From NCBI RefSeq assembly GCF_016756615.1, contig NZ_AP023262.1, forward strand, positions 3,969,501-4,033,500: a DNA stretch of 64,000 nt, written 5' to 3'. The stretch's first letter is position 1. Each line of letters begins with the position of its first letter. The stretch comes from Mesorhizobium sp. L-8-3. Lineage in GTDB: Bacteria > Pseudomonadota > Alphaproteobacteria > Rhizobiales > Rhizobiaceae. Both the position numbers and the translations under genes were made by a program. Of this stretch, positions 45,186 to 53,033 are shown in pieces. Below the pieces are notes generated by a model. It was not told where the DNA came from, did not search any database, and saw nothing but the letters and a program-made list of their open reading frames with translations.

Positions 45186-46961
45186 ATGGGCGAGAATCGC
45201 AAGTTAGCCGCAGTCCTTGCCGCAGACGTGGTCGGATTCAGCCGACTAGCCGGTGTTGATGAAGATCGTACCTTGGCGCGGCTGCGGGCATTGCGCAGCG
45301 ACCTGATCGATCCCACCATCGCCGTGCATCATGGGCGCGTAGTCAAGCGCACAGGCGATGGGGCATTGGTCGAATTCCGCAGCGTGGTGGACGCCGTCCG
45401 CTGCGCTATCGAGGTTCAGAACGGCATGGTCGAGCGCAATGCTGGAGTGTCGCAGGACCGTCGCATCGAGTTCCGGATCGGCATCCATCTTGGGGATGTA
45501 GTCGAAGAAAGCGACGGCGACCTGATGGGCGATGGTGTCAACATCGCTTCGCGTCTGGAGGGCGTTGCGGCGCCTGGGTCCATTTGCTTGTCGGAAGATG
45601 CCTACCGCCAAGTCAAGGCGAGGCTCGATCTCTCCGTCACCGATCTCGGCAACACACGGCTCAAGAACATCGCCGAGCCGATTCGGATTTATTCGCTCCA
45701 GGTCGGCGTCGCCGCACAGGCAAACTCAACAGTGACCGCCGATGCCGCCCCTGGTCGCGTGCTGGCTCCATCACCGCCGGCGCTCTCGATTGCCGTGCTG
45801 CCCTTCGCCAACATGAGCGGCGATGCCGAGCAAGAATACTTCGCCGATGGCATCTCCGAAGACATCATCACGGCTCTGTCGAAGCTGTCGCAGCTGTTCG
45901 TCATCGCCCGCAACTCGTCGTTCACCTTCAAGGGCCGGAACGTGAACGTCCAAGAAGTGGGCCGCGACCTCGGCGTGCGCTACGTGCTGGAGGGAAGTGT
46001 CCGTAAATCGGGCAGCAGGGTGAGGATCACCGCACAGCTGATCGACGCGACATCGGGCGGCCATCTGTGGGCGGAGCGTTTCGATCGCGACCTGACCGAC
46101 ATCTTTGCCGTACAGGACGACGTGACGCAGCAGATTGTCGGCGCGCTCGCGCTCAACCTGAGAGAGGGCGACCAGCAGCGGCTGGCTGCGGAGCAGACCG
46201 AAAACCTGGAAGCGTATGACTGCTTCCTGCGGGGCCGTGAACACATGTGGCGGTTGACGAGAGAGCACAACGCCCAAGGCCGGGAGCTGTTGCAACGCGC
46301 CATCGAGCTCGACCCGAAATTCGCTCCGGCCTACGCGTTCCTCGCCGTCACACATGGACTGGCCTACGTCAGCCAGTGGAGCCAATCGCCGTCGAGATCG
46401 CTTGAACTGGCGATTGAGGCTGCGACGCGGGCGGTGGCGCTCGACGATCAATATCCCTATGCCCATTGGGCGCTCGGTGTGGTCAACGTGCACTTGCGAC
46501 AGCATGACGTGGCCATCCGCGAGGCCGAACGCGTGATCGCGCTTGCTCCCAATCTTGTCGAGGGATACGAGAATCTAGGCAACGCGCTGCACTATGCTGG
46601 CAGGTCGGCCGAGGCGCTCGCCTGTTTCGAGCGGGCAATGGCCCTGAATCCCTATTACCCGGACATGATCCTGCATTTCTACGCGCAGGCGATGTTTCAG
46701 CTGGGCAGGTACGAGGAGGCCGTCGTCATACTGAAGCGGCGGCTCGTCCGCAATCCAGCCACCGACGTCTCGCGGGTGCTACTGGCGGCGAGCTATGGTC
46801 ACTTGGGCCGCTTCGCGGAGGCGCGCGGTGAGTGGGAGGAAGTGTTCCGGATCAATCCCGATTATTCCCTGGAGCACAGGCGCAAAGTTCTCCCTTACAA
46901 GAACCCTGCCGATTTCGAGCGCATTGTGGACGGCCTGCGGAAGGCTGGCCTGGCCAGCTGA
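45186..46961 (+). CDS. class III adenylate/guanylate cyclase with TolB-like and TPR regions (second copy)
   Basis: 591 residues from the ATG at 45186 (GAGGAGGG ahead); the frame upstream to 45006 is not protein-like. It has the same build as the protein at 28101: a cyclase domain with AADVVGFSRL, TGDGALVEF and GDGVNIASRLEG, then the TolB-like SIAVLPFANMSGDAEQEYF, then TPRs. The metal Asp and N/R pair are kept, so it should be active. The two proteins are clearly paralogues but diverged, mainly in the TPRs, which implies different partners. Confidence 0.88.
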   Translation: MGENRKLAAVLAADVVGFSRLAGVDEDRTLARLRALRSDLIDPTIAVHHGRVVKRTGDGALVEFRSVVDAVRCAIEVQNGMVERNAGVSQDRRIEFRIGIHLGDVVEESDGDLMGDGVNIASRLEGVAAPGSICLSEDAYRQVKARLDLSVTDLGNTRLKNIAEPIRIYSLQVGVAAQANSTVTADAAPGRVLAPSPPALSIAVLPFANMSGDAEQEYFADGISEDIITALSKLSQLFVIARNSSFTFKGRNVNVQEVGRDLGVRYVLEGSVRKSGSRVRITAQLIDATSGGHLWAERFDRDLTDIFAVQDDVTQQIVGALALNLREGDQQRLAAEQTENLEAYDCFLRGREHMWRLTREHNAQGRELLQRAIELDPKFAPAYAFLAVTHGLAYVSQWSQSPSRSLELAIEAATRAVALDDQYPYAHWALGVVNVHLRQHDVAIREAERVIALAPNLVEGYENLGNALHYAGRSAEALACFERAMALNPYYPDMILHFYAQAMFQLGRYEEAVVILKRRLVRNPATDVSRVLLAASYGHLGRFAEARGEWEEVFRINPDYSLEHRRKVLPYKNPADFERIVDGLRKAGLAS

Positions 46962-47513
46962 TTGTTTGCCGGCGGCGGCAATGGGCCACAGCTTCTGTGC
47001 GGGGTCCAATGCATGCTGTCTGGGGCCGGATGGTTCGCATCGGATTGTCCGAGAGACATGCTCATGGCGCTGGTGCAGGCGGTTGTGGGTGGAGCCAGGG
47101 ACAGCTAATATGCATAGCGACCATTGGTCCGGATCCTGACGAACGTCCGCAGATGGCGCATCCTGCCCGTTGAAATCGCGAACGGGAACTTCGGCTCTCC
47201 ACTCTGAGCAAGCCTTACGGTTCTGGTATCAAGCGTCGGAATTGACCGCTAGCCGACGCCCCCTCGAGCAGACGGGCGCTGATTGCCGCTTCGCTCGGCG
47301 GCGAACGCCCTTGTTCCGCCGCTACGGCCTTCGCAGGCTGCGCGCCACAGAGCTTGTCCCGGAAGAAAGATCCCAGAACCGACGCGCTTCATCGACATAC
47401 TCCTGCCCATCATAGAGCTTCCAGCGGTCCAAACGTCGGGCAGGGCACTCGCCTGCTTGCATCCATTGGTCGCAGGTAATACCTTGCTGTGAACAGTCCT
47501 TACCGAGGGTACG
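46962..47513. other. 552-bp intergenic stretch before vapBC
   Basis: No convincing gene. A minus-strand frame (47322-47513 part) ends in a stretch with LYDGQEYVDEARRFWDL that looks protein-like but has no start or recognisable family, possibly a fragment. Upstream of vapB, GGTAA/TTACC at 47476-47505 with an inner CTGT-GA-ACAG palindrome (47488-47497) may be a VapBC operator. Composition is somewhat less GC-rich than neighbours. Confidence 0.35.
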
Positions 47514-47747
47514 ATGACCGCGACCGTGACCGCAAAAGGTCAGGTGACCATTCCCAAGCCGGTGCGCGACCTGTTGGGGATCGCACCGGGCAGCAAGGTG
47601 GATTTCCGCCGCGCCGCCGACGGCAGCGTGGTGTTGGTTCGTGCGGATGAGGAACGCCCGGCGAGTCGCTTTGCCAGACTGCGTGGTCATGCCGGCAAGG
47701 GGCTCGATACCGACGCGATCATGGCACTGACGCGCGGTGAGACGTGA
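47514..47747 (+). CDS. AbrB/MazE-type antitoxin (VapB-like)
   Basis: 77 residues. The N-terminal swapped-hairpin AbrB DNA-binding domain is shown by TATVTAKGQVTIPKPVRDLLGI and GSKVDFRRAADGSVVLV. The C-terminal tail (about 50-77, RLRGHAGKGLDTDAIMALTRG) is the part expected to wrap and inhibit the toxin. The stop overlaps the PIN-domain start by 4 bp (GTGA). It presumably represses its own promoter together with the toxin. Confidence 0.85.
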   Translation: MTATVTAKGQVTIPKPVRDLLGIAPGSKVDFRRAADGSVVLVRADEERPASRFARLRGHAGKGLDTDAIMALTRGET

Positions 47748-48142
47748 CGCTCGTCGATGCCAACGTTCTGCTCGACCTTGTCACCGACGATCCACACCGG
47801 GCGGAGTGGTCGATCGCGCAACTCGAGGCCGCCTCGCTGCGTGGACCGTTGCTGATCAACGATGTCATCTATGCGGAGATTTCCGTTCGCTACAGCCGGA
47901 TCGAGGACGTCGACGAATTTGTCGAGGCGGCCGGCCTTGCGATCGCGCCGATGCCGCGGCCGGCGCTGTTCCTCGCCGGGAAGGCATTCACCCAGTATCG
48001 CAAATCGGGCGGATCACGCATCGGGGTACTGCCGGACCTCTTCATCGGTGCCCACGCCGCGGTCAGCGAGTTGCCGCTGCTGACCCGCGACATCGGTCGC
48101 TACCGCACCTGTTTTCCGTCGCTGACGCTTATCACGCCTTGA
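47744..48142 (+). CDS. PIN-domain ribonuclease toxin (VapC-like)
   Basis: 132 residues from a GTG start inside the antitoxin stop. PIN fold acidic residues: D in TLVDANVLLDL, E in VIYAEISVRYS, D in LPDLFIGAHA and D in LLTRDIGRY, enough for Mg-dependent RNase activity. VapC toxins usually cut initiator tRNA or rRNA. With the AbrB-type antitoxin this is a complete type II pair; it stands beside the apparently unrelated cyclase and flavoprotein genes. Confidence 0.87.
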   Translation: MTLVDANVLLDLVTDDPHRAEWSIAQLEAASLRGPLLINDVIYAEISVRYSRIEDVDEFVEAAGLAIAPMPRPALFLAGKAFTQYRKSGGSRIGVLPDLFIGAHAAVSELPLLTRDIGRYRTCFPSLTLITP

Positions 48143-48152
48143 AGCGTTCCCC

Positions 48153-49043
48153 TCAGGAGGCGCGGAACATGAGCGACTGATGGGTGGCGGCTCCCGCCAT
48201 CGCGCCGTCGCCGACGGCCAGCGCGACCGACCCTGCGGCGCGCGCCGCATCGCCGCAGGCGAACACGCCAGGCACCGTGGTTTCCTTGACGGTGTCGGTC
48301 CGCAGGAAAGGTCCCATCGGCCCCTCTTCGAAGGCGCAGCCGAGCTGCTCGGCGAGCGGACTGGCCATGCTCGTGCGCGGCATCGTGAACAGCCCGTCGA
48401 GCTTGACGACGCGGCCGTCCGTCAGGACGACGTCGGCTTCGCCGGTGATCTTCTCCACCGCGCATTCCTCGACCGCAACCCCGCGGCGATCCAGTTGAGC
48501 GCGCTGATCTGCGTCAGGGACAAATGCGCCGTTCAGGAACAAGGTCGTGCTTCCCCAGTCCGGCAGCATAAAGGCGTGATGCATCGACAATGAGGACACA
48601 GCCAGCACGCCGATGCGGCCGTTGCCGAGCTCATAGCCATGGCAATAGGGACAATGGAACACGCTTTGGCCCCAGCGTTCCGCAAGCCCGGGAATGTCGG
48701 GCAGGCTGTCGACGACCCCGGTGGCGAGCACCAGCCGTCTTGCATCGTGGGTGTCTCCATTCTCCAAGGTGACCGAGAAGCCATTCTCGGTCCGCGCGCC
48801 GAGCTCGGCGCGTGCGTCGATCCATTCGACGGTCGGATAGGCCGTCAATTGCGCGCGGGCGTCGGCCGCGATCGCTTCGGGCGCCCGCCCGTCCTGTCCG
48901 AGGAAGCCGTGCGAGGTCCGGGCGAAGCGGTTGCGCCGGCTCCCCTGGTCGACCACCAGGATCCTGCGGCGCGCACGGGCGAGCTGCAGTGCTGCGGACA
49001 TGCCGGCATAGCTGCCGCCGACGATGATGGCTTCATACATCAT
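48153..49043 (-). CDS. thioredoxin-reductase-like FAD/NAD(P) oxidoreductase
   Basis: 296 residues. FAD-binding GGSYAGMSAALQLARA at the N-terminus, the redox CPYCHGYE (CxxC) in the middle and the C-terminal FACGDAARAAGSVALAVGDGAMAG. This is the short TrxR-like group that lacks the full NADPH domain signature (GxGxxA is degenerate in VLAVSSLSMHHA), so the partner and electron donor are uncertain. Its ATG lies inside the end of the Rrf2 gene (11-bp overlap), so they form an operon and the regulator probably senses redox or electrophiles. Confidence 0.83.
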   Translation of the reverse strand: MMYEAIIVGGSYAGMSAALQLARARRRILVVDQGSRRNRFARTSHGFLGQDGRAPEAIAADARAQLTAYPTVEWIDARAELGARTENGFSVTLENGDTHDARRLVLATGVVDSLPDIPGLAERWGQSVFHCPYCHGYELGNGRIGVLAVSSLSMHHAFMLPDWGSTTLFLNGAFVPDADQRAQLDRRGVAVEECAVEKITGEADVVLTDGRVVKLDGLFTMPRTSMASPLAEQLGCAFEEGPMGPFLRTDTVKETTVPGVFACGDAARAAGSVALAVGDGAMAGAATHQSLMFRAS

Positions 49044-49491
49044 GTGCCTCTTTGTGTTGGTTCCGGAACCGGGCTGCGCGCGCCCGGAACTCTTCGGCGA
49101 GCCTGGCCAGCGTCACATCGGCGAGCCGACCGATGAGAAATGCTTCCGCTTCACGGAAGGCGTCGTTCAGCGAGTGGTTGACCGCCTGCTCGACGAGGCA
49201 GGTGCGGTGTTCGAGCTCAACCCCCATCGCCAGGATCGTCGGCGCGCCCAGGGCGTCATAGATGTCCTTCAAGGTCACCGCGGAGAGATCGCAGGCGATC
49301 ACCCAGCCGCCGCCATGACCTTTCTCGGACGCTACCAGGCCAGCCTCGCGTAGCCCGGCCATCGTGCGCCGCACCACGACCGGGTTGGTGTTCATGCAGC
49401 GCGCGAGTTCGGCCGACGTCATGGGTCCGCCATGGTCGGCCATATGGAGCAAGGCATGAAGGACTGCGGAAAGCCTGCCGTCGGTTCTCAT
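49033..49491 (-). CDS. Rrf2 family transcriptional regulator
   Basis: 152 residues from the ATG at 49491; a longer frame starts at 49527 but would cover the operator. A winged-helix domain (about 1-80) is shown by LARCMNTNPVVVRRTMAGLREAG and the wing VASEKGHGGGWV. A single conserved-type Cys is in HRTCLVEQAV, and the three-Cys FeS cluster of IscR/RirA is absent, so the sensor is likely a thiol or ligand. First gene of the pair with the TrxR-like flavoprotein. Confidence 0.85.
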   Translation of the reverse strand: MRTDGRLSAVLHALLHMADHGGPMTSAELARCMNTNPVVVRRTMAGLREAGLVASEKGHGGGWVIACDLSAVTLKDIYDALGAPTILAMGVELEHRTCLVEQAVNHSLNDAFREAEAFLIGRLADVTLARLAEEFRARAARFRNQHKEAHDV

Positions 49492-49510
49492 GTAACTTTT
49501 AATGATACAT
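49490..49510. promoter_or_regulatory. candidate Rrf2 operator
   Basis: A 21-bp imperfect palindrome with ATGTA...TACAT arms and an AT-rich centre, overlapping the start codon of the Rrf2 gene. Binding would block both transcription and start of the regulator and flavoprotein. Motifs of the same style are known for several Rrf2 proteins. Confidence 0.5.
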
Positions 49511-49563
49511 GATTGGGACGACGTCAAGTCACCATGCGCAGCATCCGGGATACGGGAACGGCA

Positions 49564-51639
49564 CTATTCGACGAAGACCTTCACGCTGGCTGCCCTGCCG
49601 GCTGCGTCGATAACAGTCAGCACCGAGGTCCCGGCGCCGTCGGGCACCCAGGTCGCGGTGCGGCGGCGCACGACCTCGGCCAGCGGCTTGCCGTTGGCGA
49701 GCCAGCGGAAGGGCGCGCGCCCGCCCTGAAGTTTCAGGACCAGCGGCGAGGTCTCGGCGCCTGAGGCGCCGAGATCGACGCGCGCGCCGTCCGGGGGAAA
49801 GACGATCTGCGGCGCCGGCTCGGTCGGCTTCGCGGCAATCAACCCGTCTTCCGTGGCAGCGAAACGTTCCATCGTCACCGGCAATTCGTGGCGCCTTGGC
49901 TTGAAGGTGCCGGCCGGCGCGCGCGGCAGGGGCACGGCGGCAAGGCCCGACCTGGCGAAGGCCTCGAACAGGATTGGAGCGGCTGAGACGTAGCCCGACA
50001 GGCCGGGCACGGCGCCGGCATCCGGCCTGCCGACCCAGACGCCCAGCACGTAGCGGCCGTCGAAACCGATCGACCAGGCGTCGCGGTAGCCGTAACTGGT
50101 GCCGGTCTTGTAGGCGAGGCCGCGCGGCGCCGAGCCTTCCGGCGGCTTTACGCCAGCCAGCATATCGGCGACCTGCCAGGTCGCGGCGTCGCTGAGCACG
50201 GTGCCGCCTGCGGCAGGCGGCGTGCCGGGCCGCTCGCTTCCGTCGCGCAGGGCCCGAGCCCGTCCTGCATTGGCGAGGCCGGTATAGAGCTGGACCAGTT
50301 CGCGGAGCGAGACGCCGACGCCGCCGAGCGCGATGGCCAGGCCGGGCGCTTCGCCGGGCGGCAGTTGCGGCGTGACGCCCGCCTGCCGGAAACGGGCGGT
50401 GAGCCGAGCCGGACCGACTGCGTCGAGCAGACGGACGGCAGGCACGTTGAGCGAAAGCTGAAGGGCCTGGCGGACGCTGACGTCGCCCTGGTAGCTCATG
50501 TCGAAGTTCTTCGGCCGGTAGCCCGCGAAGTTGGCGGGCCGATCCTCGATCAGCGTCTCCTGGGCGACCAGGCCTTCCTCGATCGCCAGGCCGTAGATGA
50601 AAGGTTTCAGCGTCGAGCCCGGCGAGCGCACGGACCGCGTCATGTCGATCCAGCCTGAGCGGCGGGCATCGAAGAAGTCGGCGGAGCCGACTTCGGCGAG
50701 GATCTCGCCGGTGCGCGCATCGGCCAGCACCATGGCTACCGAAAGTCGCGGCCCCAGCTTGGCGGCAGCCTGGCGCGCCACCATCTCGAGGCCTTGTTGT
50801 ACGCGCTTGCGGATGGTGAGTTCGTGGCGGGTCTGCGACGGCGCGTTGCGCAGTGCCGTCTCGGCGGCGTGGGCCGCGAGCGCGGGAAGGGGGCGGCGGA
50901 TCGCCGTCAGTTCCTCGGCGCTGGCCCGGCCCGCCTCGGCCTCGCCGATGAGGCCGGCGCTCACCATGCGGGCGAGCACGCGCTCGCGCGCCTTGTGGGC
51001 GCCTTGCGGGTTGCGGTCGGGCCGGCGTCGCTCGGGCAGTTGCGGCAGCGCCACCAGTACCGCGGCTTCCGAGACGGTCAGCCGGCGTGGCTCCTTGCCG
51101 AAATAGGCGAGCGAGGCCGCGCGGATGCCTTCGAGGTTGCCGCCATAGGGCGCGAGCGTCAGGTATCGCTCGAGGATCTCGCGCTTGGACAGCCGCCGCT
51201 CGATCTGGGCGGCGCGGAAGATCTGTTTGAACTTTGCGCCGAAGGACCGGCTTTCGCGCGGCTCCATCAGCCGGGCGAGCTGCATCGACAAGGTGGAGCC
51301 CCCCGAGACGATGCGGCCGCTGCCGGCGAACTGGCCGGCGGCACGCAAGAGCGCCAGCGGGTCGACGCCGGAATGCGTCCAGAAGCGCTTGTCCTCATAG
51401 GCGACAAGCATGTCGACGAACTGCTTGTCGACATGATCGAGATCGACGGCGAGCCGCCAGCGTCCGTCTGGCGTGGCGAAGGCTCTCAGCAGCGCGCCGT
51501 CGTGGTCGACGACCTCGGGCGAGACGGTGAGCCGGGCGGGGATCGGCGGCGGGAAAGCCTGGTCGAGCCATGCGAGACCGCCCGCCACCGAGGTCGCCAG
51601 GACGGCGACCGATGCGGCGGCGATGGCGAGCCGTCGCAA
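49564..51639 (-). CDS. pbpC: penicillin-binding protein 1C (start codon lost to IS110 insertion)
   Basis: Bifunctional peptidoglycan synthase of the PBP1C class, 691 residues from the TTG at 51639. One N-terminal anchor helix (LAIAAASVAVLATSVAGG), a glycosyltransferase 51 domain with EDKRFWTHSGVDPLALLRAA and the SGGSTLSMQLARLMEP block, a transpeptidase domain with Ser in RSPGSTLKPFIYGLA, the SxN-like SLNVPA and KTGTSYGYRDAW, and a C-terminal PBP_C domain from ~600. The native ATG was probably CGG-ATG-AGG at the RIME terminus (see IS110 entry); the insertion left no in-frame ATG closer than 51840, inside the IS. It was the second gene after alpha-2-macroglobulin. Confidence 0.87.
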   Translation of the reverse strand: MRRLAIAAASVAVLATSVAGGLAWLDQAFPPPIPARLTVSPEVVDHDGALLRAFATPDGRWRLAVDLDHVDKQFVDMLVAYEDKRFWTHSGVDPLALLRAAGQFAGSGRIVSGGSTLSMQLARLMEPRESRSFGAKFKQIFRAAQIERRLSKREILERYLTLAPYGGNLEGIRAASLAYFGKEPRRLTVSEAAVLVALPQLPERRRPDRNPQGAHKARERVLARMVSAGLIGEAEAGRASAEELTAIRRPLPALAAHAAETALRNAPSQTRHELTIRKRVQQGLEMVARQAAAKLGPRLSVAMVLADARTGEILAEVGSADFFDARRSGWIDMTRSVRSPGSTLKPFIYGLAIEEGLVAQETLIEDRPANFAGYRPKNFDMSYQGDVSVRQALQLSLNVPAVRLLDAVGPARLTARFRQAGVTPQLPPGEAPGLAIALGGVGVSLRELVQLYTGLANAGRARALRDGSERPGTPPAAGGTVLSDAATWQVADMLAGVKPPEGSAPRGLAYKTGTSYGYRDAWSIGFDGRYVLGVWVGRPDAGAVPGLSGYVSAAPILFEAFARSGLAAVPLPRAPAGTFKPRRHELPVTMERFAATEDGLIAAKPTEPAPQIVFPPDGARVDLGASGAETSPLVLKLQGGRAPFRWLANGKPLAEVVRRRTATWVPDGAGTSVLTVIDAAGRAASVKVFVE

Positions 51640-51696
51640 GGCCGGTGGGCGCCCGACACCCCTTGTATGAGGAAATCCTGCTATGGATGAGGAGTT

Positions 51697-51860
51697 GGCT
51701 CTGCAGGGGTGGCCACCCCTGCAGAGCCGGTCGATTGTCGGATCGGAAACCCCTGAGCCGTTGCTGGCTGAGGATGAGCGTGATCGCAGTCGACTTTCTT
51801 CATCGGACCCGGATGGTTGCTTGAACACCCTGGTTCGCATTAACGCAAGGTTGGGTCGAC
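51697..51860 (+). ncRNA. candidate IS110 bridge RNA
   Basis: A perfect hairpin (51697-51728, two 14-base arms around GGCC) starts the RNA. Target loop: GAAACCCCT (51746-51754) copies the left flank GACACCCCT (51655-51663) at 8/9; hairpin AGCC/GGCT; GGATGAG (51772-51778) is the complement of CTCATCC (52826-52832). Donor loop, closed by GTCGAC at 51789 and 51855: ATGGTTGCT (51813-51821) is identical to the element's right end (52819-52827); hairpin GAAC/GTTC; CAAG (51846-51849) complements the left end CTTG (51662-51665). Order and lengths agree with bridge RNAs described for IS110 recombinases. Expression is not shown. Confidence 0.75.
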
Positions 51861-51864
51861 GAAG

Positions 51865-52815
51865 ATGAACGATACTAGCATGAAATGCGCCGGTGTGGAT
51901 GTCTCCAAGGCCACGCTCGACGTTGCCGTTTTCGACGGGCAGCGTTTTGTGGAGACCAACGACGCCGCCGGCCACCGCCGGCTGGCGGCGCGGCTGACGG
52001 CGGCCGGGGTCGAACGGGTCGGCATGGAGGCGAGCGGCAACTACGAAGCCGCCGTCAGAGCGGCGCTCGAAGCGGTGGGCTTCGCGGTCAAGGTCTTCGA
52101 TCCGCGTCAGGTCCACGGCTATCGCATCTTTCGCGGTCGCCGTGCCAAGAATGATGCGATCGATGCCGATCTGATCCTCGCCGCCACGGCGGCGCTGGGC
52201 AGCGGCGGCGCGGCGGCCGATCCGCGGCTGGCGGCCTTTCAGGAGCACATGACGCTGATCGACGCCCTCACCGACGACATTGCCCGGCACGAGACCCGGC
52301 GTGACCGCTTCAGCGATCCGGCGCATCGGCGCTACCTCGAGGCCGAGATCCGGCGGTTGAGCAAGCGCAAGTCCAAGGAGCTCGCCAAGCTCATTGCAAA
52401 GGTGAAGGCCCATGCCGATCTGGCCAAGCGGTTCGCCCTGCTGCTGAGCATCCCCGGCCTGGGCGAGATCACCGCCCTGGTCTTCGTCGTGCGCATGCCC
52501 GAACTCGGCCGCTTGAGCCGAGCCGAGGCGGCGGCGCTCGTCGGCGTGGCCCCCTTCGACCACGACAGTGGAACCCATGCCGGACAGCGCCGCATCGCGG
52601 GTGGACGCCGGCGGCTGCGCAAGGCCGTCTACATGGCGGCCTTCTCGGCCGCCAACCACTGGAACCCGATCCTCGTGGCCTTCAGGAAACGTCTGGTCGA
52701 CGCGGGCAAGACCTACAAACAGGCGATCGTCGCTTGCGCCAGAAAGCTGGTCCACATGGCCAACGCTGTCCTCGCCAGAGGAACGCCGTGGAACCCTCAA
52801 AATGCCAGCGCCTGA
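51865..52815 (+). CDS. IS110-family transposase (DEDD recombinase)
   Basis: 316 residues. The N-terminal RuvC-like DEDD domain has D in CAGVDVSKAT, E in GMEASGNYE and two D in KNDAIDADLI. A coiled middle (about 110-200, EAEIRRLSKRKSKELAKLI) leads to the C-terminal Tnp domain with LLSIPGLGEITAL, VGVAPFDHDSG and the Ser-bearing DSGTHAGQRRIAGGRRRL; Ser is the proposed nucleophile. It ends ARGTPWNP. The frame is intact, so the element may still move. It uses the leader RNA to choose donor and target. Confidence 0.93.
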   Translation: MNDTSMKCAGVDVSKATLDVAVFDGQRFVETNDAAGHRRLAARLTAAGVERVGMEASGNYEAAVRAALEAVGFAVKVFDPRQVHGYRIFRGRRAKNDAIDADLILAATAALGSGGAAADPRLAAFQEHMTLIDALTDDIARHETRRDRFSDPAHRRYLEAEIRRLSKRKSKELAKLIAKVKAHADLAKRFALLLSIPGLGEITALVFVVRMPELGRLSRAEAAALVGVAPFDHDSGTHAGQRRIAGGRRRLRKAVYMAAFSAANHWNPILVAFRKRLVDAGKTYKQAIVACARKLVHMANAVLARGTPWNPQNASA

Positions 52816-52826
52816 ATCATGGTTGC

Positions 52827-53000
52827 TCATCCGACCTCGCTTCGCGAGGCCACCTTCTCCCACAAGGGGAGAAGGGGACGCCTGCAGTAAGGTCTCGGCC
52901 AATCGTCAACGCTGGTGGCTTGCAGAGCCGGCAACGCCAGGTTCCCGCCTTCTCCCCTTGTGGGAGAAGGTGGCCGCGCGAAGCGAGGTCGGATGAGGGG
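52827..53000. repeat. RIME-like element hit by the IS110
   Basis: A 174-bp element with ~51-bp terminal inverted repeats: the left arm CTCATCCGACCTCGCTTCGC... and the right arm ...GCGAGGTCGGATGAGGGG match with one or two differences. Each arm holds a CCTTCTCCC/GGGAGAAGG hairpin. The left CCCC of the terminus is now across the IS at 51659-51662. It lies between alpha-2-macroglobulin and pbpC. Confidence 0.8.
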
Positions 53001-53033
53001 TACGTCCCGCTGCATCTCTTCGAAGCATCCTAG

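Larger units (their letters stand above)
51662..52827 (+). mobile_element. IS110-family insertion sequence in a RIME-like repeat terminus
   Basis: About 1.16 kb between two copies of the CT core (51662-51663 and 52826-52827). A ~200-nt leader precedes a DEDD transposase, with only 10-12 bp after its stop, the layout of the IS110 group (non-coding 5' end). No terminal inverted repeats are seen, as expected. Ends were set by matching the leader RNA to both junctions. Joining the flanks gives ...CGACACCCCTCATCCGACC..., i.e. an intact RIME-like end, which runs on to 53000. No target duplication beyond the core. Confidence 0.85.

Noticed and set aside
47322..47690. 122-codon minus-strand gene opposite vapB
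   Set aside because: Its first half is antisense to the antitoxin; only the last ~50 codons look protein-like and have no start, so it was described within the intergenic entry.
51681..51700. Other CT dinucleotides (51681, 51699) as the left end of the IS110
   Set aside because: They give no match between leader guides and both flanks and do not restore the repeat end; the CT at 51662 does all of this.
49564..52902. Single 1112-codon pbpC frame reaching through the IS
   Set aside because: The first ~400 codons are antisense to the transposase and its leader; real homology begins near 51660.
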